DNA from: a virus
Length of the DNA stretch: 30,198 nucleotides
Virus record (IMG/VR): IMGVR_UViG_3300017593_000524
Span: 1-30,198 of that record
Reading direction: 5' to 3' (one strand)
The first letter of the stretch is position 1, and every line of letters starts with the position of its first letter. This document shows positions 19,620 through 27,098 of this stretch, in pieces. The position numbers and the translations under genes were made by a program. Below the pieces are notes generated by a model. The model was not told the origin of the DNA, did not search any database, and saw nothing but the letters and a program-made list of their open reading frames with translations.

Positions 19620-19864
19620 TATACCACGTCCCGGTATTTGAACTCGATATGGGTTTTGTAGTCAAGAAAGACCTTCCTGATTTCGTTGACCATTACTTCC
19701 TTCTCGAAACTTGAGTATCTGCCGTCCATCACTTCCTTTATTGCGATTTCCCTTATCTTGTCTATCTCGTCCACGTCCTCTGGCTGTCCGTACAGAGCGA
19801 TAATTTCCATCGCCCTCGCGTAGCCTTGCTTTCTCGCCACCCATCTCAAATATTCCTTTTGCAT
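19619..19864 (-). CDS. Small hypothetical protein, 81 aa
   Basis: Start at the ATG at 19864 (MQKEYLRWVARKQGYARAME), three bases after the previous stop. Helical: IIALYGQPEDVDEIDKIREI, AIKEVMDGRYSSFEKEVMVN, EIRKVFLDYKTHIEFKYRDV. Acidic-basic mix, no cysteine. No family recognised. Its stop overlaps the HNH start. Confidence 0.55.
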   Translation of the reverse strand: MQKEYLRWVARKQGYARAMEIIALYGQPEDVDEIDKIREIAIKEVMDGRYSSFEKEVMVNEIRKVFLDYKTHIEFKYRDVV

Positions 19865-19866
19865 AA

Positions 19867-20154
19867 TCAAATAAATGTAAACAACTTCTCCTTCCTCAAG
19901 TCCCTTTTGTAGGTCTTTGCGGTTTCTTTGGAGAGGCATTCTATATAAGCGAGTTGGTCGTCCTTCGTAATCCCGAAAATACAGTAATCCCTTAAAAGAA
20001 TTCCTTGGTTCAGAATGTTTTTGACCTGGTCGTACTGCTCCATGTATTTTCTGTCTCTCGTTTTTTTGTATTTCTCCTTCAGGTTGTCCATTTGGTTCAG
20101 TCCTCTCTTTACAAATTCTTCAAATTCCAGAAACTCGTATTCAGTATCTATCAT
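19867..20154 (-). CDS. Helical hypothetical protein, 95 aa
   Basis: ATG at 20154 (MIDTEYEFLEFEEFVKRGLN) overlaps the end of the upstream gene by 14 bases. Charged helices (DNLKEKYKKTRDRKYMEQYD), then ILLRDYCIFGITKDDQLAYI and ECLSKETAKTYKRDLRKEKL. No family recognised. It follows the lysis-like genes in one operon. Confidence 0.55.
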   Translation of the reverse strand: MIDTEYEFLEFEEFVKRGLNQMDNLKEKYKKTRDRKYMEQYDQVKNILNQGILLRDYCIFGITKDDQLAYIECLSKETAKTYKRDLRKEKLFTFI

Positions 20155-20377
20155 CCTTCAAAAATTTTCCGTTCACATAACCATAATAACCCTCTTTCCT
20201 TGCCGTCTCCACTCCGTTGAATATGATTATCCTGTCGTCGTTCACATACTTCTCTCTTATCTCGTCAAGGATTTTTCCCATCTCCCCAAGAGATTCTAGA
20301 GCATTCCGATAGTGAATATTCGCTCTCTCGATTAAACTCCTCAATTCTTTTTTTTCCTGGTATTCCTTGAGGCTCAT
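20141..20377 (-). CDS. Small hypothetical protein, 78 aa
   Basis: ATG at 20377 (MSLKEYQEKKELRSLIERAN), five bases after the holin-like gene. Helices IHYRNALESLGEMGKILDEI and REKYVNDDRIIIFNGVETAR, then a short strand (EGYYGYVNGKFLKDDRY). No family recognised. First of the 20.4-18.4 kb small-gene operon. Confidence 0.55.
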   Translation of the reverse strand: MSLKEYQEKKELRSLIERANIHYRNALESLGEMGKILDEIREKYVNDDRIIIFNGVETARKEGYYGYVNGKFLKDDRY

Positions 20378-20382
20378 TTTGA

Positions 20383-20562
20383 TTATTTTTCAACCTTTGC
20401 TATTCCCTTTCTCAATCCCATTACCGCAAGCCCCATCAAGAGCATTTGCCAGCCCTCTGTCTGCATTCCCTGGGCCATTACATAGATTCCCATCAAAACC
20501 ATTGACATTCCGATTATGTATGACTTGTATCCAGCCAAGAACTCTCCTTCTTTCTTTCTCAT
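20383..20562 (-). CDS. Holin-like small membrane protein, 59 aa
   Basis: From the ATG at 20562: MRKKEGEFLAGYKSYIIGMS then MVLMGIYVMAQGMQTEGWQM, LLMGLAVMGLRKGIAKVEK. Two hydrophobic helices (about residues 13-30 and 38-52) with a basic start and end; the pattern GYKSYIIG ... GLAVMGLRKG is one I know from phage holin-like proteins, where it places helices around a short loop. A TATA element (minus TTTAATAAATAT, about 20580-20592) lies near -25. It completes the lysis cassette after the coiled-coil membrane protein. Holin function is inferred. Confidence 0.6.
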   Translation of the reverse strand: MRKKEGEFLAGYKSYIIGMSMVLMGIYVMAQGMQTEGWQMLLMGLAVMGLRKGIAKVEK

Positions 20563-20569
20563 AATTAAT

Positions 20570-20821
20570 TTACAGCACGATATTTATTAAAAACATTATA
20601 ACCGAAATTACACCTATTCCTATTCCAAGGTAGTAGTATAATTTGGTGTTCAGTTTGTTTATCTTAAGGTCCTGGTTTGAGAGTTCTTTCTCGTGCCTCT
20701 GCAGGGTCCCGTTGATTTGTTTCAGATGTTCCTCGTTTTTGCTCGTGGATACCAATATCTTGTCTATTTTTTTCTCCATCCTCTCCATCCTCTCCCATAG
20801 TCTTATATTATTGTTAGCCAT
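20570..20821 (-). CDS. XhlA-like coiled-coil membrane protein, 83 aa
   Basis: The N-terminal 60 residues are a charged coiled coil (ERMERMEKKIDKILVSTSKN, LKQINGTLQRHEKELSNQDL, KINKLNTKL) and the C-terminal 20 are one membrane helix (YYYLGIGIGVISVIMFLINI). This is the architecture of hemolysin XhlA-type proteins, which assist holins in bacterial phages. It overlaps the end of the peptidase-like gene by 19 bases and is followed eight bases later by the holin-like gene. Role in archaeal lysis is inferred. Confidence 0.6.
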   Translation of the reverse strand: MANNNIRLWERMERMEKKIDKILVSTSKNEEHLKQINGTLQRHEKELSNQDLKINKLNTKLYYYLGIGIGVISVIMFLINIVL

Positions 20822-21411
20822 ATTGGTTTATACATTCTGCCTGCCTTTTCCAAAGGAATCAGTTTGTCGTTCTGGGGCTCTATTATGTATAGTTTCTTGT
20901 CATCCAGGATTACGATGTTAAAAGCATGCCTGTTTCCGCAGGCGAACCCAAGAGTTGTGGATGCCCACTTTCCCTGAGAGGTTACTCCCCACAATCTTAT
21001 GGCGAAGTCATCGCAGTCATATATTTCGGATATGTATTTCAGTTTGTCCACATTCGTGTCGCTAAGCAGTTTTGCGACATCCTCCTTTTTGGGAAGGTAA
21101 TAGAAATGGTCTAAAAGGTATATTTGTGCCTTGTTTCCTGCATAATTTTCCAGGATTTGCCTCAGTCTAATGTTTGAAATTCTTTTGTCGAGTTTAGGCT
21201 CTGGAAGTCTGGTTATTCTGGATTTTAGATTTTCTATCTCTTCTCTTTGGTTGTCTATGATTTGCTTCAGGAACATAATGGTCTTGATTTTGTCTTTCAG
21301 GTCCTTTTTCAGGTTTACTAAATCCTCTCTCAAAGATAAGTAATTAATTTCCAGTCGGTCTAACCTCTCTCGGTATTCTCTGCAGGCCCATCTCTTTAGC
21401 CACTTGAACAT
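20803..21411 (-). CDS. Papain/transglutaminase-like putative lysin with coiled-coil N-terminus
   Basis: 202 residues. Residues 15-70 are a coiled coil. The C-terminal 85 residues have the Cys-His arrangement of papain-like folds: YDCDDFAIRLWG (Cys133), GNRHAFNIVILDD (His162), and LYIIEPQNDK with the third polar residue. I recall this pattern from phage and Agglutinin_C-like (MOA-type) proteins. The gene sits at the start of the lysis cassette, after the last tail gene, where phages keep their endolysin. It could cleave a pseudomurein or protein cell wall, or be a virion hydrolase. No signal peptide is visible. Moderate confidence. Confidence 0.55.
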   Translation of the reverse strand: MFKWLKRWACREYRERLDRLEINYLSLREDLVNLKKDLKDKIKTIMFLKQIIDNQREEIENLKSRITRLPEPKLDKRISNIRLRQILENYAGNKAQIYLLDHFYYLPKKEDVAKLLSDTNVDKLKYISEIYDCDDFAIRLWGVTSQGKWASTTLGFACGNRHAFNIVILDDKKLYIIEPQNDKLIPLEKAGRMYKPIWLTII

Positions 21412-21412
21412 A

Positions 21413-22264
21413 TTACCATACTTGAACCGCGTATCCGTATATAATCGGGGTTTCGTTTGTTGAGGTTGTGCTTAGGTTGATTTTTATCACCAAATCCTTA
21501 TCGTCATTATCGCAGGATATAACTTCCTCTATGTCTTGTCCTGTTTTTTCAAAAGTTGTCCCTCCGTCTGTGCTTATGTCGAATGTTATGCTCGTGTTTG
21601 ATGTGTTTTCCGCCTTGTATTCGAGCATGACTTCCGCTATGTTTATGGCGAAAGTTTTTGAGTTTGTCTGTATGACAGAATTTGAGAATTCCGCCTTGTA
21701 TATATACACATTTTTTACATAACATGTTTTTGTTGTTTCCGTAGAAGACTTTATGAATCTCACACTATTGGATTTGATTGGTGTGAAGGTTTTTGTATAT
21801 GTAGAGTACCCTGTTCCTGGATATATCGTTCCAACACTCCTCCACTGAGAACCTATTGTATCATACACCTCCACCTGAATATACACGCCAGTCTCAGTGG
21901 TTTTGGCATCAAAAACTACCTTAGAAATCCAACTTTCCGTTATGCTTACGGTTTTGATGATGCATCCTTCGTCATAGTAACAACTCCCTTCAGATAGACT
22001 CGAAAATGAGGCTGTTGATTCTGGAGAACTCTGGCAGATGTATGCCTGAAGATTGCTCGAATGTGTCGCGGTTGTGTTTCCCGTGTCTATTGTGTTGTTG
22101 TATCCGTTTGAATCCGAAAATACATCCACCTGTGCGTAAGGATACTCCAAATCCGACACTCCGGACTCCTTCAACAGGGTAATGCCTATAAGAGATTTAA
22201 GCAGATTTATCCCTAAATATCTCACATCTTTTTCCTCGCTCCCGCTTCCACTTATCAGGCTCAT
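21413..22264 (-). CDS. Baseplate / tail-tip beta-rich protein, 283 aa
   Basis: Overlaps the previous gene by four bases. The protein is Ser/Thr-rich and almost all beta strand: YPYAQVDVFSDSNGYN, two or three jelly-roll-like segments (ISKVVFDAKTTETGVYIQVE, YTKTFTPIKSNSVRFIKSS, FAINIAEVMLEYKAENTSN), and a C-terminal DKDLVIKINLSTTSTNE. The middle resembles a carbohydrate-binding F5/8-like sandwich. Last structural gene before the lysis block, so receptor binding or baseplate distal part is likely. No catalytic residues seen. Confidence 0.6.
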   Translation of the reverse strand: MSLISGSGSEEKDVRYLGINLLKSLIGITLLKESGVSDLEYPYAQVDVFSDSNGYNNTIDTGNTTATHSSNLQAYICQSSPESTASFSSLSEGSCYYDEGCIIKTVSITESWISKVVFDAKTTETGVYIQVEVYDTIGSQWRSVGTIYPGTGYSTYTKTFTPIKSNSVRFIKSSTETTKTCYVKNVYIYKAEFSNSVIQTNSKTFAINIAEVMLEYKAENTSNTSITFDISTDGGTTFEKTGQDIEEVISCDNDDKDLVIKINLSTTSTNETPIIYGYAVQVW

Positions 22265-22626
22265 GTTTCAGACACAGTAATCGTAACTTTAACGTCTATC
22301 CAGACCTCCTTGGTGTCGGTTTTTGAGATTGAGGTGAAAGTGTTTCTCGTCCACATGCTCCCCCCAGAACTCTGGTCGAATGTCCCAACTTCCTGAAGGG
22401 TGTTTCCGTTCGCTTCGGTTGAGTTTACCCACATGCTCACTATCCGGTAATTCGTTCCGCTTGTTGTCTCCTGCCTTGCTTTCCTCAACACTTCGCTTCC
22501 CAAGGAAGTGTCCGAACTTGAAGGGGTTGTATTGTCAGTCCCAACCGCAACATATAGGAAATCGTCCGATATCTGTTGTTTGACTTGGTCCCTCACCTCG
22601 TCCAAGAAGGTTTGCGTCAACACCAT
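22261..22626 (-). CDS. Tail fibre/baseplate protein, 121 aa
   Basis: Pattern YVAVGTDNTTPSSSDTSLG then EVLRKARQETTSGTNYRIV is common in baseplate or fibre-attachment proteins of phages and haloviruses, with a C-terminal strand (VWIDVKVTITVSET). It has its own late-type promoter (22644-22655) 17 nt before the ATG, so it and the next gene may be expressed more strongly than the baseplate genes. Precise family uncertain. Confidence 0.6.
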   Translation of the reverse strand: MVLTQTFLDEVRDQVKQQISDDFLYVAVGTDNTTPSSSDTSLGSEVLRKARQETTSGTNYRIVSMWVNSTEANGNTLQEVGTFDQSSGGSMWTRNTFTSISKTDTKEVWIDVKVTITVSET

Positions 22627-22643
22627 AATTAGTTATCGAATCT

Positions 22644-22655
22644 CATATATATTAA
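22644..22655 (-). promoter_or_regulatory. Late-type promoter before the 22261-22626 gene
   Basis: TTAATATATATG on the minus strand, 17 nt before the ATG at 22626, with the same 10-base core as the portal, tail-tube and scaffold elements. Confidence 0.55.
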
Positions 22656-24067
22656 TAACCGGAATCCTCATAGTGGGTGGAGTAGGATGTTCCCTGCCAG
22701 TTCCATTTTTTGTTGTTATTCCACTTTCCGTTTTCCCCGGGATGGTTCCACACAAAAGTGTCACCTATATCCCTCGTCTGGACCTTGATTTTGCAGGTCA
22801 TTTCCACCTTCAAATCATTGGTGACTATCAGATATTCCTGAACCGTGCTTTCCCTTGAAAAAAGGTCTATCAGTTCGCTTATTTTCTCCTCCATCGACTT
22901 GTTCATGTCAAGGAAGTTCGCTATCTCGCTTCCCACATAGATGTAGGTGAGATTTTGAGGGATTTTCCATACAATCTTGTGGATTAGCATGTTCTGGTCT
23001 ATTCCGTTGTAGGAGTCCGTCACCTTGTTCGTGCTTCCCACCTTGTAGTCCGTGTTTATCCCCTTCACCACCAGGCAATTCGTTCTTATTGGCTCCGAGT
23101 AGGTCTCAAGGAGTTTGTTCACGAGTTGCCTCCCGTCCTCATACCTGTTAATCCAGGTTGCGGAGACCTTTTTCGCGTGGATTCCGTAAGTTGAAATGCT
23201 TGAAGGGTTGGAGCGGCTTATCAGAATCGGTAGGGAATATGTGTAGTAAATCTCCACGTTGTTCGTCCCGCTCAATGGTGCGGTTGTAAAGGTCACGGTT
23301 TTGTTCTCCTCGTCCACCTCGAAATCCCCTCCTTCGCTTCCCTCCAGTTGTCCCGTCTTTTCCGTTCCGTCCACCACGGCCCTCACGTTTCCTGTGGGCT
23401 TGTAGGTTAAAGTGAATGTTTTCGTGCTTCCGTCCCCGCTGAATGTCTCCTTCGTGTTGAAATCCTGGCTTCCCCCTTTTAGGACTATGTAGTTCATCAG
23501 TTTCTTCGGGTCTTCCTTCCATCTGTCCTTTAATATACAATTACTTCCCACCACCAAATCCGATGCAGAAGAACTCGCAGACCCTCTTTCCTCGAAATAT
23601 GCGTTCTTGTTCTCGTCCGTCCTGAACTGCCAATTCAGGACCTCGCACATCTTCTCTATTATCTCGGAAATAGGCCTGTCCCTTATCACCACCCTTTTCA
23701 GGGTGATTCCCGAACTTCCCGAACTCGCATAGGTGAGGGAGGATTCATTGTCAATCAAATCCTGAACTATATACTCAGGGGATTTGTTCTCATATACCTC
23801 TCTTACTATCTTCCTTTTCAGTTCCCCCCCGTAACTCTCTATTTTCAGTTCAAGATATTTGTGATAATCCTTCGAATAAACATAACCTCCGAAAAGTTTC
23901 GTGGAGTCCTTGTATATGCTTACCTCGTCCCCTATCGTGAAATCGTCCCTGTGCTCTCTCGACAGTTTCACTTTTGCTATGTCCACCGCTTTCTCGCACT
24001 CTTTGGTTATAATTGCCTCTGAAATGTCGTAGTTTGTGGTCCCCTTTTTCAGGTAGAACTCAGTCAT
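22652..24067 (-). CDS. Baseplate hub / gp37-like tail protein, 471 aa
   Basis: N-terminal 120 residues resemble the baseplate hub fold (gpD or gp27 type): FYLKKGTTNYDISEAIITKE, DFTIGDEVSIYKDSTKLFGG, YVYSKDYHKYLELKIESYGG. A middle segment has a beta-sandwich insert with KTFTLTYKPTGNVRAVVDG and NNVEIYYTYSLP. The C-terminus is Trp/Asn-rich (WNHPGENGKWNNNKKWNWQG). Such proteins form the tail tip, attach fibres and sometimes pierce the envelope. Gene order TMP, small protein, hub is standard for siphoviruses. Confidence 0.75.
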   Translation of the reverse strand: MTEFYLKKGTTNYDISEAIITKECEKAVDIAKVKLSREHRDDFTIGDEVSIYKDSTKLFGGYVYSKDYHKYLELKIESYGGELKRKIVREVYENKSPEYIVQDLIDNESSLTYASSGSSGITLKRVVIRDRPISEIIEKMCEVLNWQFRTDENKNAYFEERGSASSSASDLVVGSNCILKDRWKEDPKKLMNYIVLKGGSQDFNTKETFSGDGSTKTFTLTYKPTGNVRAVVDGTEKTGQLEGSEGGDFEVDEENKTVTFTTAPLSGTNNVEIYYTYSLPILISRSNPSSISTYGIHAKKVSATWINRYEDGRQLVNKLLETYSEPIRTNCLVVKGINTDYKVGSTNKVTDSYNGIDQNMLIHKIVWKIPQNLTYIYVGSEIANFLDMNKSMEEKISELIDLFSRESTVQEYLIVTNDLKVEMTCKIKVQTRDIGDTFVWNHPGENGKWNNNKKWNWQGTSYSTHYEDSGY

Positions 24068-24068
24068 T

Positions 24069-24506
24069 TTAACTCGCGGAACCCACTTTCAGGGAAAAAA
24101 CCGCCTCGTCCTTCATCGGGTCATCCGCCATTGCCCTTATGTCTATTCTCTCTATTATCACGGTGAATGTCTCGTCCCCATAGGTGAATGTCCAGTCTGT
24201 TGTCATTCCGGGGGAGAATATCGCGGTTGAGGTGTTCCCTCCCACTCCCACCAAATATTGCCTTTGTTCGTCTTTGGTTTTTATGTTATCCCCTCCTGTG
24301 CTCAAGTCCGTGTCGCTGTCGTATAATTGAGAAGAAAAGGTTATTTTCATATTTTGTCCCGTTAATCGCATTATTATCTTCTCCGCCGCGGTTCCCTCCG
24401 GAAAGTCCAACTCGAAGGTCTGCTGGTCTGTTGAGATTACAAGATTGTCCACTCCGCGTAAAGTCAGTTCCTTCCCGTTTTCGTTGTTCTTGATTTTTAT
24501 TGCCAT
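24069..24506 (-). CDS. Distal tail protein candidate, 145 aa
   Basis: The start at 24506 (MAIKIKNNENGKELT) is preferred, as GGTGGTGA ahead of it can serve as ribosome binding site and the alternative ATG lies inside the tape-measure gene. Beta-rich: LTLRGVDNLVISTDQQTFEL, IIMRLTGQNMKITFSSQLYD, WTFTYGDETFTVIIERIDIR. It lies between tape measure and hub, the position of distal tail proteins. Alternatively a second tail-tube-like ring protein. Confidence 0.6.
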   Translation of the reverse strand: MAIKIKNNENGKELTLRGVDNLVISTDQQTFELDFPEGTAAEKIIMRLTGQNMKITFSSQLYDSDTDLSTGGDNIKTKDEQRQYLVGVGGNTSTAIFSPGMTTDWTFTYGDETFTVIIERIDIRAMADDPMKDEAVFSLKVGSAS

Positions 24507-24508
24507 TT

Positions 24509-25720
24509 TCACCACCTCGTTCTCCTGTCCAGTTCGTCAGATATCTTGTTGACCAGGACAGGAATCAAGTCGTCATCCATGAATCCCGTCACGTGAATGT
24601 GGATGTTGTTTATGTTTGTTCCCGCTCCGTTTTTTGTCCCTATTATGGTGTCCTTCGGGTTGGTTTTGTATACCCTTCCTCCGCTTATTATGAAGTCGTC
24701 CAGTCCCGCCGCCTTTTTTGTCCAGTCCACCGCTCCTCCTATCCAATCGCTTATTGCCCCTCCTATGCCGAATATCTTGTCCTTTACCCAGTCGTATATG
24801 GCCCTTCCGAGGTTCGAGAGAACATCAAGACCCTTCAGGATTGTCCCTGTAATAGAGTCCCAAATCCAATGGCCAAAACTTGCCAGAATGTCTATTCCTT
24901 TGGACAGACTTTTGGTCACGACATCCCACAGCCATTTGGCAAGATTGTAGTGCCACACCCATATTTTAATGAGTTGCTCCCACAACCATCCTCCGAAATC
25001 AAAAGTCCAGTTCCATATTGTCTGGAGTTGTTCCCACAACCAGCCTCCGAAATCCTTTGTCCAGTTCCAGATTCCTATTAATTTGTCCCAAATCCAGGCC
25101 CCGAAATCCTTCGTGGTTTTCCAGAACTCCAACAGTTTCATCCATACCAAATGTCCTATATCCACATTTTTTCCGAAAAGCCGAAATAAAATCTCTGTAA
25201 TCGGGATAATCGGAAACATAAACCTAATCAGATTCTCCGGGGTTATTAGTCCTTTCAGCCACTCCCCTATGTTCTTGGCCCCCTCAAACAATCCGCTAAT
25301 TGCTTGGGATATGTTCCCTATCGGGTCCTGCCAGAACTTATACCACATCACCATCAGCCTCAAAAGGAATATCAAGACAGGCCTCAACAGTTTGTAGGCC
25401 ATCATCACGAAAGGCAAAAAGAAAAGGGAGATTATCTTGCTTATCATGTCGAAAATCGCGATGAGGGGTTTCAGACTCATTATGGACTTTATGATTAATC
25501 CTATCCCTCCGAGCATTGCCCCCATCTTTCCGAGCATTCCGAGGGATATTTTTTTGTGTTCTCCTACCTCCTCGGCCACTTCCGTCATCGCACCTATTTC
25601 TGGAGCAGTTGCCCCTGCCATTGCCCTTCCTCTGCCAAGTCCTACTTTTGCCTCAATCTCCCCTTTGAACTCTCTCAAGTTTTTTGGAATTAACCTGACA
25701 AAAAGCGGCAACTCTACCAT
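24509..25720 (-). CDS. Tape measure protein, short, with Trp-rich repeats
   Basis: 403 residues. N-terminal basic region, then two or three hydrophobic helices (residues 60-130: GMLGKMGAMLGGIGLIIKSI, ISLFFLPFVMMAYKLL). Residues about 205-285 hold tandem repeats: IWDKLIGIWNWTKDFGGW, LWEQLQTIWNWTFDFGGW and LWEQLIKIWVWHYNLAKW. The C-terminal end (GRVYKTNPKDTIIGTKNG, NINNIHIHVTGFMDDD) is the usual TMP end. By the rule of about 1.5 Angstrom per residue the tail is roughly 60 nm. It follows the frameshifted tail-chaperone gene directly, as expected. Trp repeats may interact with the host membrane during DNA entry. Confidence 0.85.
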   Translation of the reverse strand: MVELPLFVRLIPKNLREFKGEIEAKVGLGRGRAMAGATAPEIGAMTEVAEEVGEHKKISLGMLGKMGAMLGGIGLIIKSIMSLKPLIAIFDMISKIISLFFLPFVMMAYKLLRPVLIFLLRLMVMWYKFWQDPIGNISQAISGLFEGAKNIGEWLKGLITPENLIRFMFPIIPITEILFRLFGKNVDIGHLVWMKLLEFWKTTKDFGAWIWDKLIGIWNWTKDFGGWLWEQLQTIWNWTFDFGGWLWEQLIKIWVWHYNLAKWLWDVVTKSLSKGIDILASFGHWIWDSITGTILKGLDVLSNLGRAIYDWVKDKIFGIGGAISDWIGGAVDWTKKAAGLDDFIISGGRVYKTNPKDTIIGTKNGAGTNINNIHIHVTGFMDDDLIPVLVNKISDELDRRTRW

Positions 25721-26201
25721 TTTCTATTCCTTTCTCTTTCTTGTTTTTTCAATACTTCGGTGTGTATCTCCTGGATGAGGTCAAGTATCTCCGCGTCCTC
25801 TTTGTCCATGTCCTTAGTGTAACCTATCTGAAGAAGGTTGTAGGTCTCCATTGCCCTCCTGACTTTCCTGTCCGTGCAGTATCCGAAGTTCACTATTCTG
25901 TTGATTTCCTGTTTCCGAATGAATTTTTTTTTTCCTCTCCCAACCCAAAATAATGGGCAAATCTGCTGAATATCTCGTCAAAACTCTCCGCTGTCAGTTG
26001 GCTTATGTCCATTCCGTTTGTTGCTGTTCTTACCACCTCGTTCATTAACTCTCCTGCCTTTATTCTGCCTTTCAGTTCCCTTCCCTCTTGGGTGTATTCT
26101 ATGGCTTTGTCTATTATTTTGTTTCTCTCCTCTCCGCTCAGGAAGTCCTTTATCTCTATCTCCTTCTCCTCCCCATTGACCAGTTTGACCTTTACTTTCA
26201 T
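25714..26201 (-). CDS. Tail assembly chaperone GT (frameshift product)
   Basis: A ten-T run on plus (25924-25933) gives A-AAA-AAA slippage on the transcript. A -1 shift there continues into the frame that reads FIRKQEINRIVNFGYCTDRK then VRRAMETYNLLQIGYTKDMD and EDAEILDLIQEIHTEVLKKQ, ending at 25714, where it overlaps the tape-measure start by seven bases. The fused protein has about 163 residues. This is the conserved siphovirus G/GT arrangement (lambda gpG-gpGT), in which the short and long forms bind the tape measure and tail tube. The frame is seen; the shift itself is inferred from family knowledge. Confidence 0.7.
25893..26201 (-). CDS. Tail assembly chaperone G (zero frame)
   Basis: 102 residues from the ATG at 26201 (MKVKVKLVNGEEKEIEIKD); a longer form starting in the tail-tube gene is unlikely. 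Pattern: FLSGEERNKIIDKAIEYTQE, KAGELMNEVVRTATNGMDIS, ESFDEIFSRFAHYFGLGEEK, then a short tail past the slip site (KNSFGNRKSTE). It matches the helical N-half of lambda-type gpG-like proteins. It starts three bases after the tail-tube gene. Confidence 0.7.
   Translation of the reverse strand: MKVKVKLVNGEEKEIEIKDFLSGEERNKIIDKAIEYTQEGRELKGRIKAGELMNEVVRTATNGMDISQLTAESFDEIFSRFAHYFGLGEEKKNSFGNRKSTE
25924..25933 (-). promoter_or_regulatory. Probable -1 ribosomal frameshift site
   Basis: Ten consecutive A on the transcript (zero frame GAA AAA AAA AAT) at the end of the G gene; -1 reading opens a 72-codon extension ending at the tape-measure start. Confidence 0.65.
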
Positions 26202-26203
26202 GT

Positions 26204-27067
26204 TCAGGATACTCCGCTCACGGAAATTCCAAGTGCGTTTCCGCTTATTTTCGCAGTTCTTACCTCTCCGTCCGCTCCTTTGTCCGAGTCCAAATCGTTT
26301 ACCCTGCATCCTGTTATGGTTATGTCCCCGTTCGCAGTCTCTATTACGATGGTTACATCGCTCCTGCTGTCCTGTATCGTTGAGCCTCCCATGACCTGCG
26401 TCCAGGCGGTGTTGTCCGTTATTTCTATCGTCATGTCGAAGGTTATGTTCTTCAGTTTTTCTATTATTTCGCTTGGTTTTCTCTTGTCTCCGTCAGATAC
26501 ATTTTCTATCCCTCTTATTGCCTCCAGGTCCCTGTTGTATTTTAGGGTCGTTGTCTCAAGGCTTCCGACATAACTTCCCCCTATCTTGACTTTCGCGTCG
26601 AGGAAGTTCAACGGGTCAACGGAAGGCATAGAATAGGAAATTGTTCCGGATTTCACCTCCGCACTCTTGCCCATGAAGTCAACGGACAGTTTGACCTCCT
26701 CACCTTTGGTTATCTCAAGGGTGAAACTGCCGAACTTCGCCCCTGTGATTTCTATGTAGTTGCTGTCATCCGTGTTCATCTGTATTGTGTGTTCTGGAAG
26801 GGTGTCCGTGAATGTCACGCTTCCCGAGGAATAACTTCCGAATATCTTCAGTATCTCCAGGCTTGTCGGGAAGGTGTCTATGCTTCCTGTTATCTCCACT
26901 ACCCTGTCAAGGTGGTATTGGTAGGCTGTTCCTCCTCCTACTCCTGCTCTTGTCTCCATTCTGTTGTCTATCCTGTGGCTCGCTGATTGTATGAATCCAA
27001 AACTCACCTCACTGCTTCCGCTATCCAGGATTTTTACCTTATCCGAGATTCCAGTTGTTCTTGTCAT
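26204..27067 (-). CDS. Major tail tube protein
   Basis: 287 residues, larger than the 150-200 common for tube proteins, suggesting an extra C-terminal domain. Beta-rich, with the tube-type repeats HRIDNRMETRAGVGGGTAY, DRVVEITGSIDTFPTSLEIL, IEITGAKFGSFTLEITKGEE and VKLSVDFMGKSAE, then a second domain (NITFDMTIEITDNTAWTQVM). Position between tail terminator and chaperone genes is diagnostic. A late-type promoter (27087-27098) with GGTGAT lies 19 nt ahead. It polymerises around the tape measure to form the tail. Confidence 0.8.
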   Translation of the reverse strand: MTRTTGISDKVKILDSGSSEVSFGFIQSASHRIDNRMETRAGVGGGTAYQYHLDRVVEITGSIDTFPTSLEILKIFGSYSSGSVTFTDTLPEHTIQMNTDDSNYIEITGAKFGSFTLEITKGEEVKLSVDFMGKSAEVKSGTISYSMPSVDPLNFLDAKVKIGGSYVGSLETTTLKYNRDLEAIRGIENVSDGDKRKPSEIIEKLKNITFDMTIEITDNTAWTQVMGGSTIQDSRSDVTIVIETANGDITITGCRVNDLDSDKGADGEVRTAKISGNALGISVSGVS

Positions 27068-27086
27068 AATATATCACCTTTCAGAT

Positions 27087-27098
27087 AGTATATATTAA
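27087..27098 (-). promoter_or_regulatory. Late-type promoter before the tail tube gene
   Basis: TTAATATATACT on the minus strand, 19 nt before the ATG at 27067. It shares all 12 bases with the portal site at 8206. Confidence 0.65.

Noticed and set aside
25714-25933. A +1 rather than -1 shift in the tail chaperone
   Set aside because: The +1 frame meets a stop after about 35 codons and does not reach the tape-measure start; the -1 frame does, with no intervening stop.
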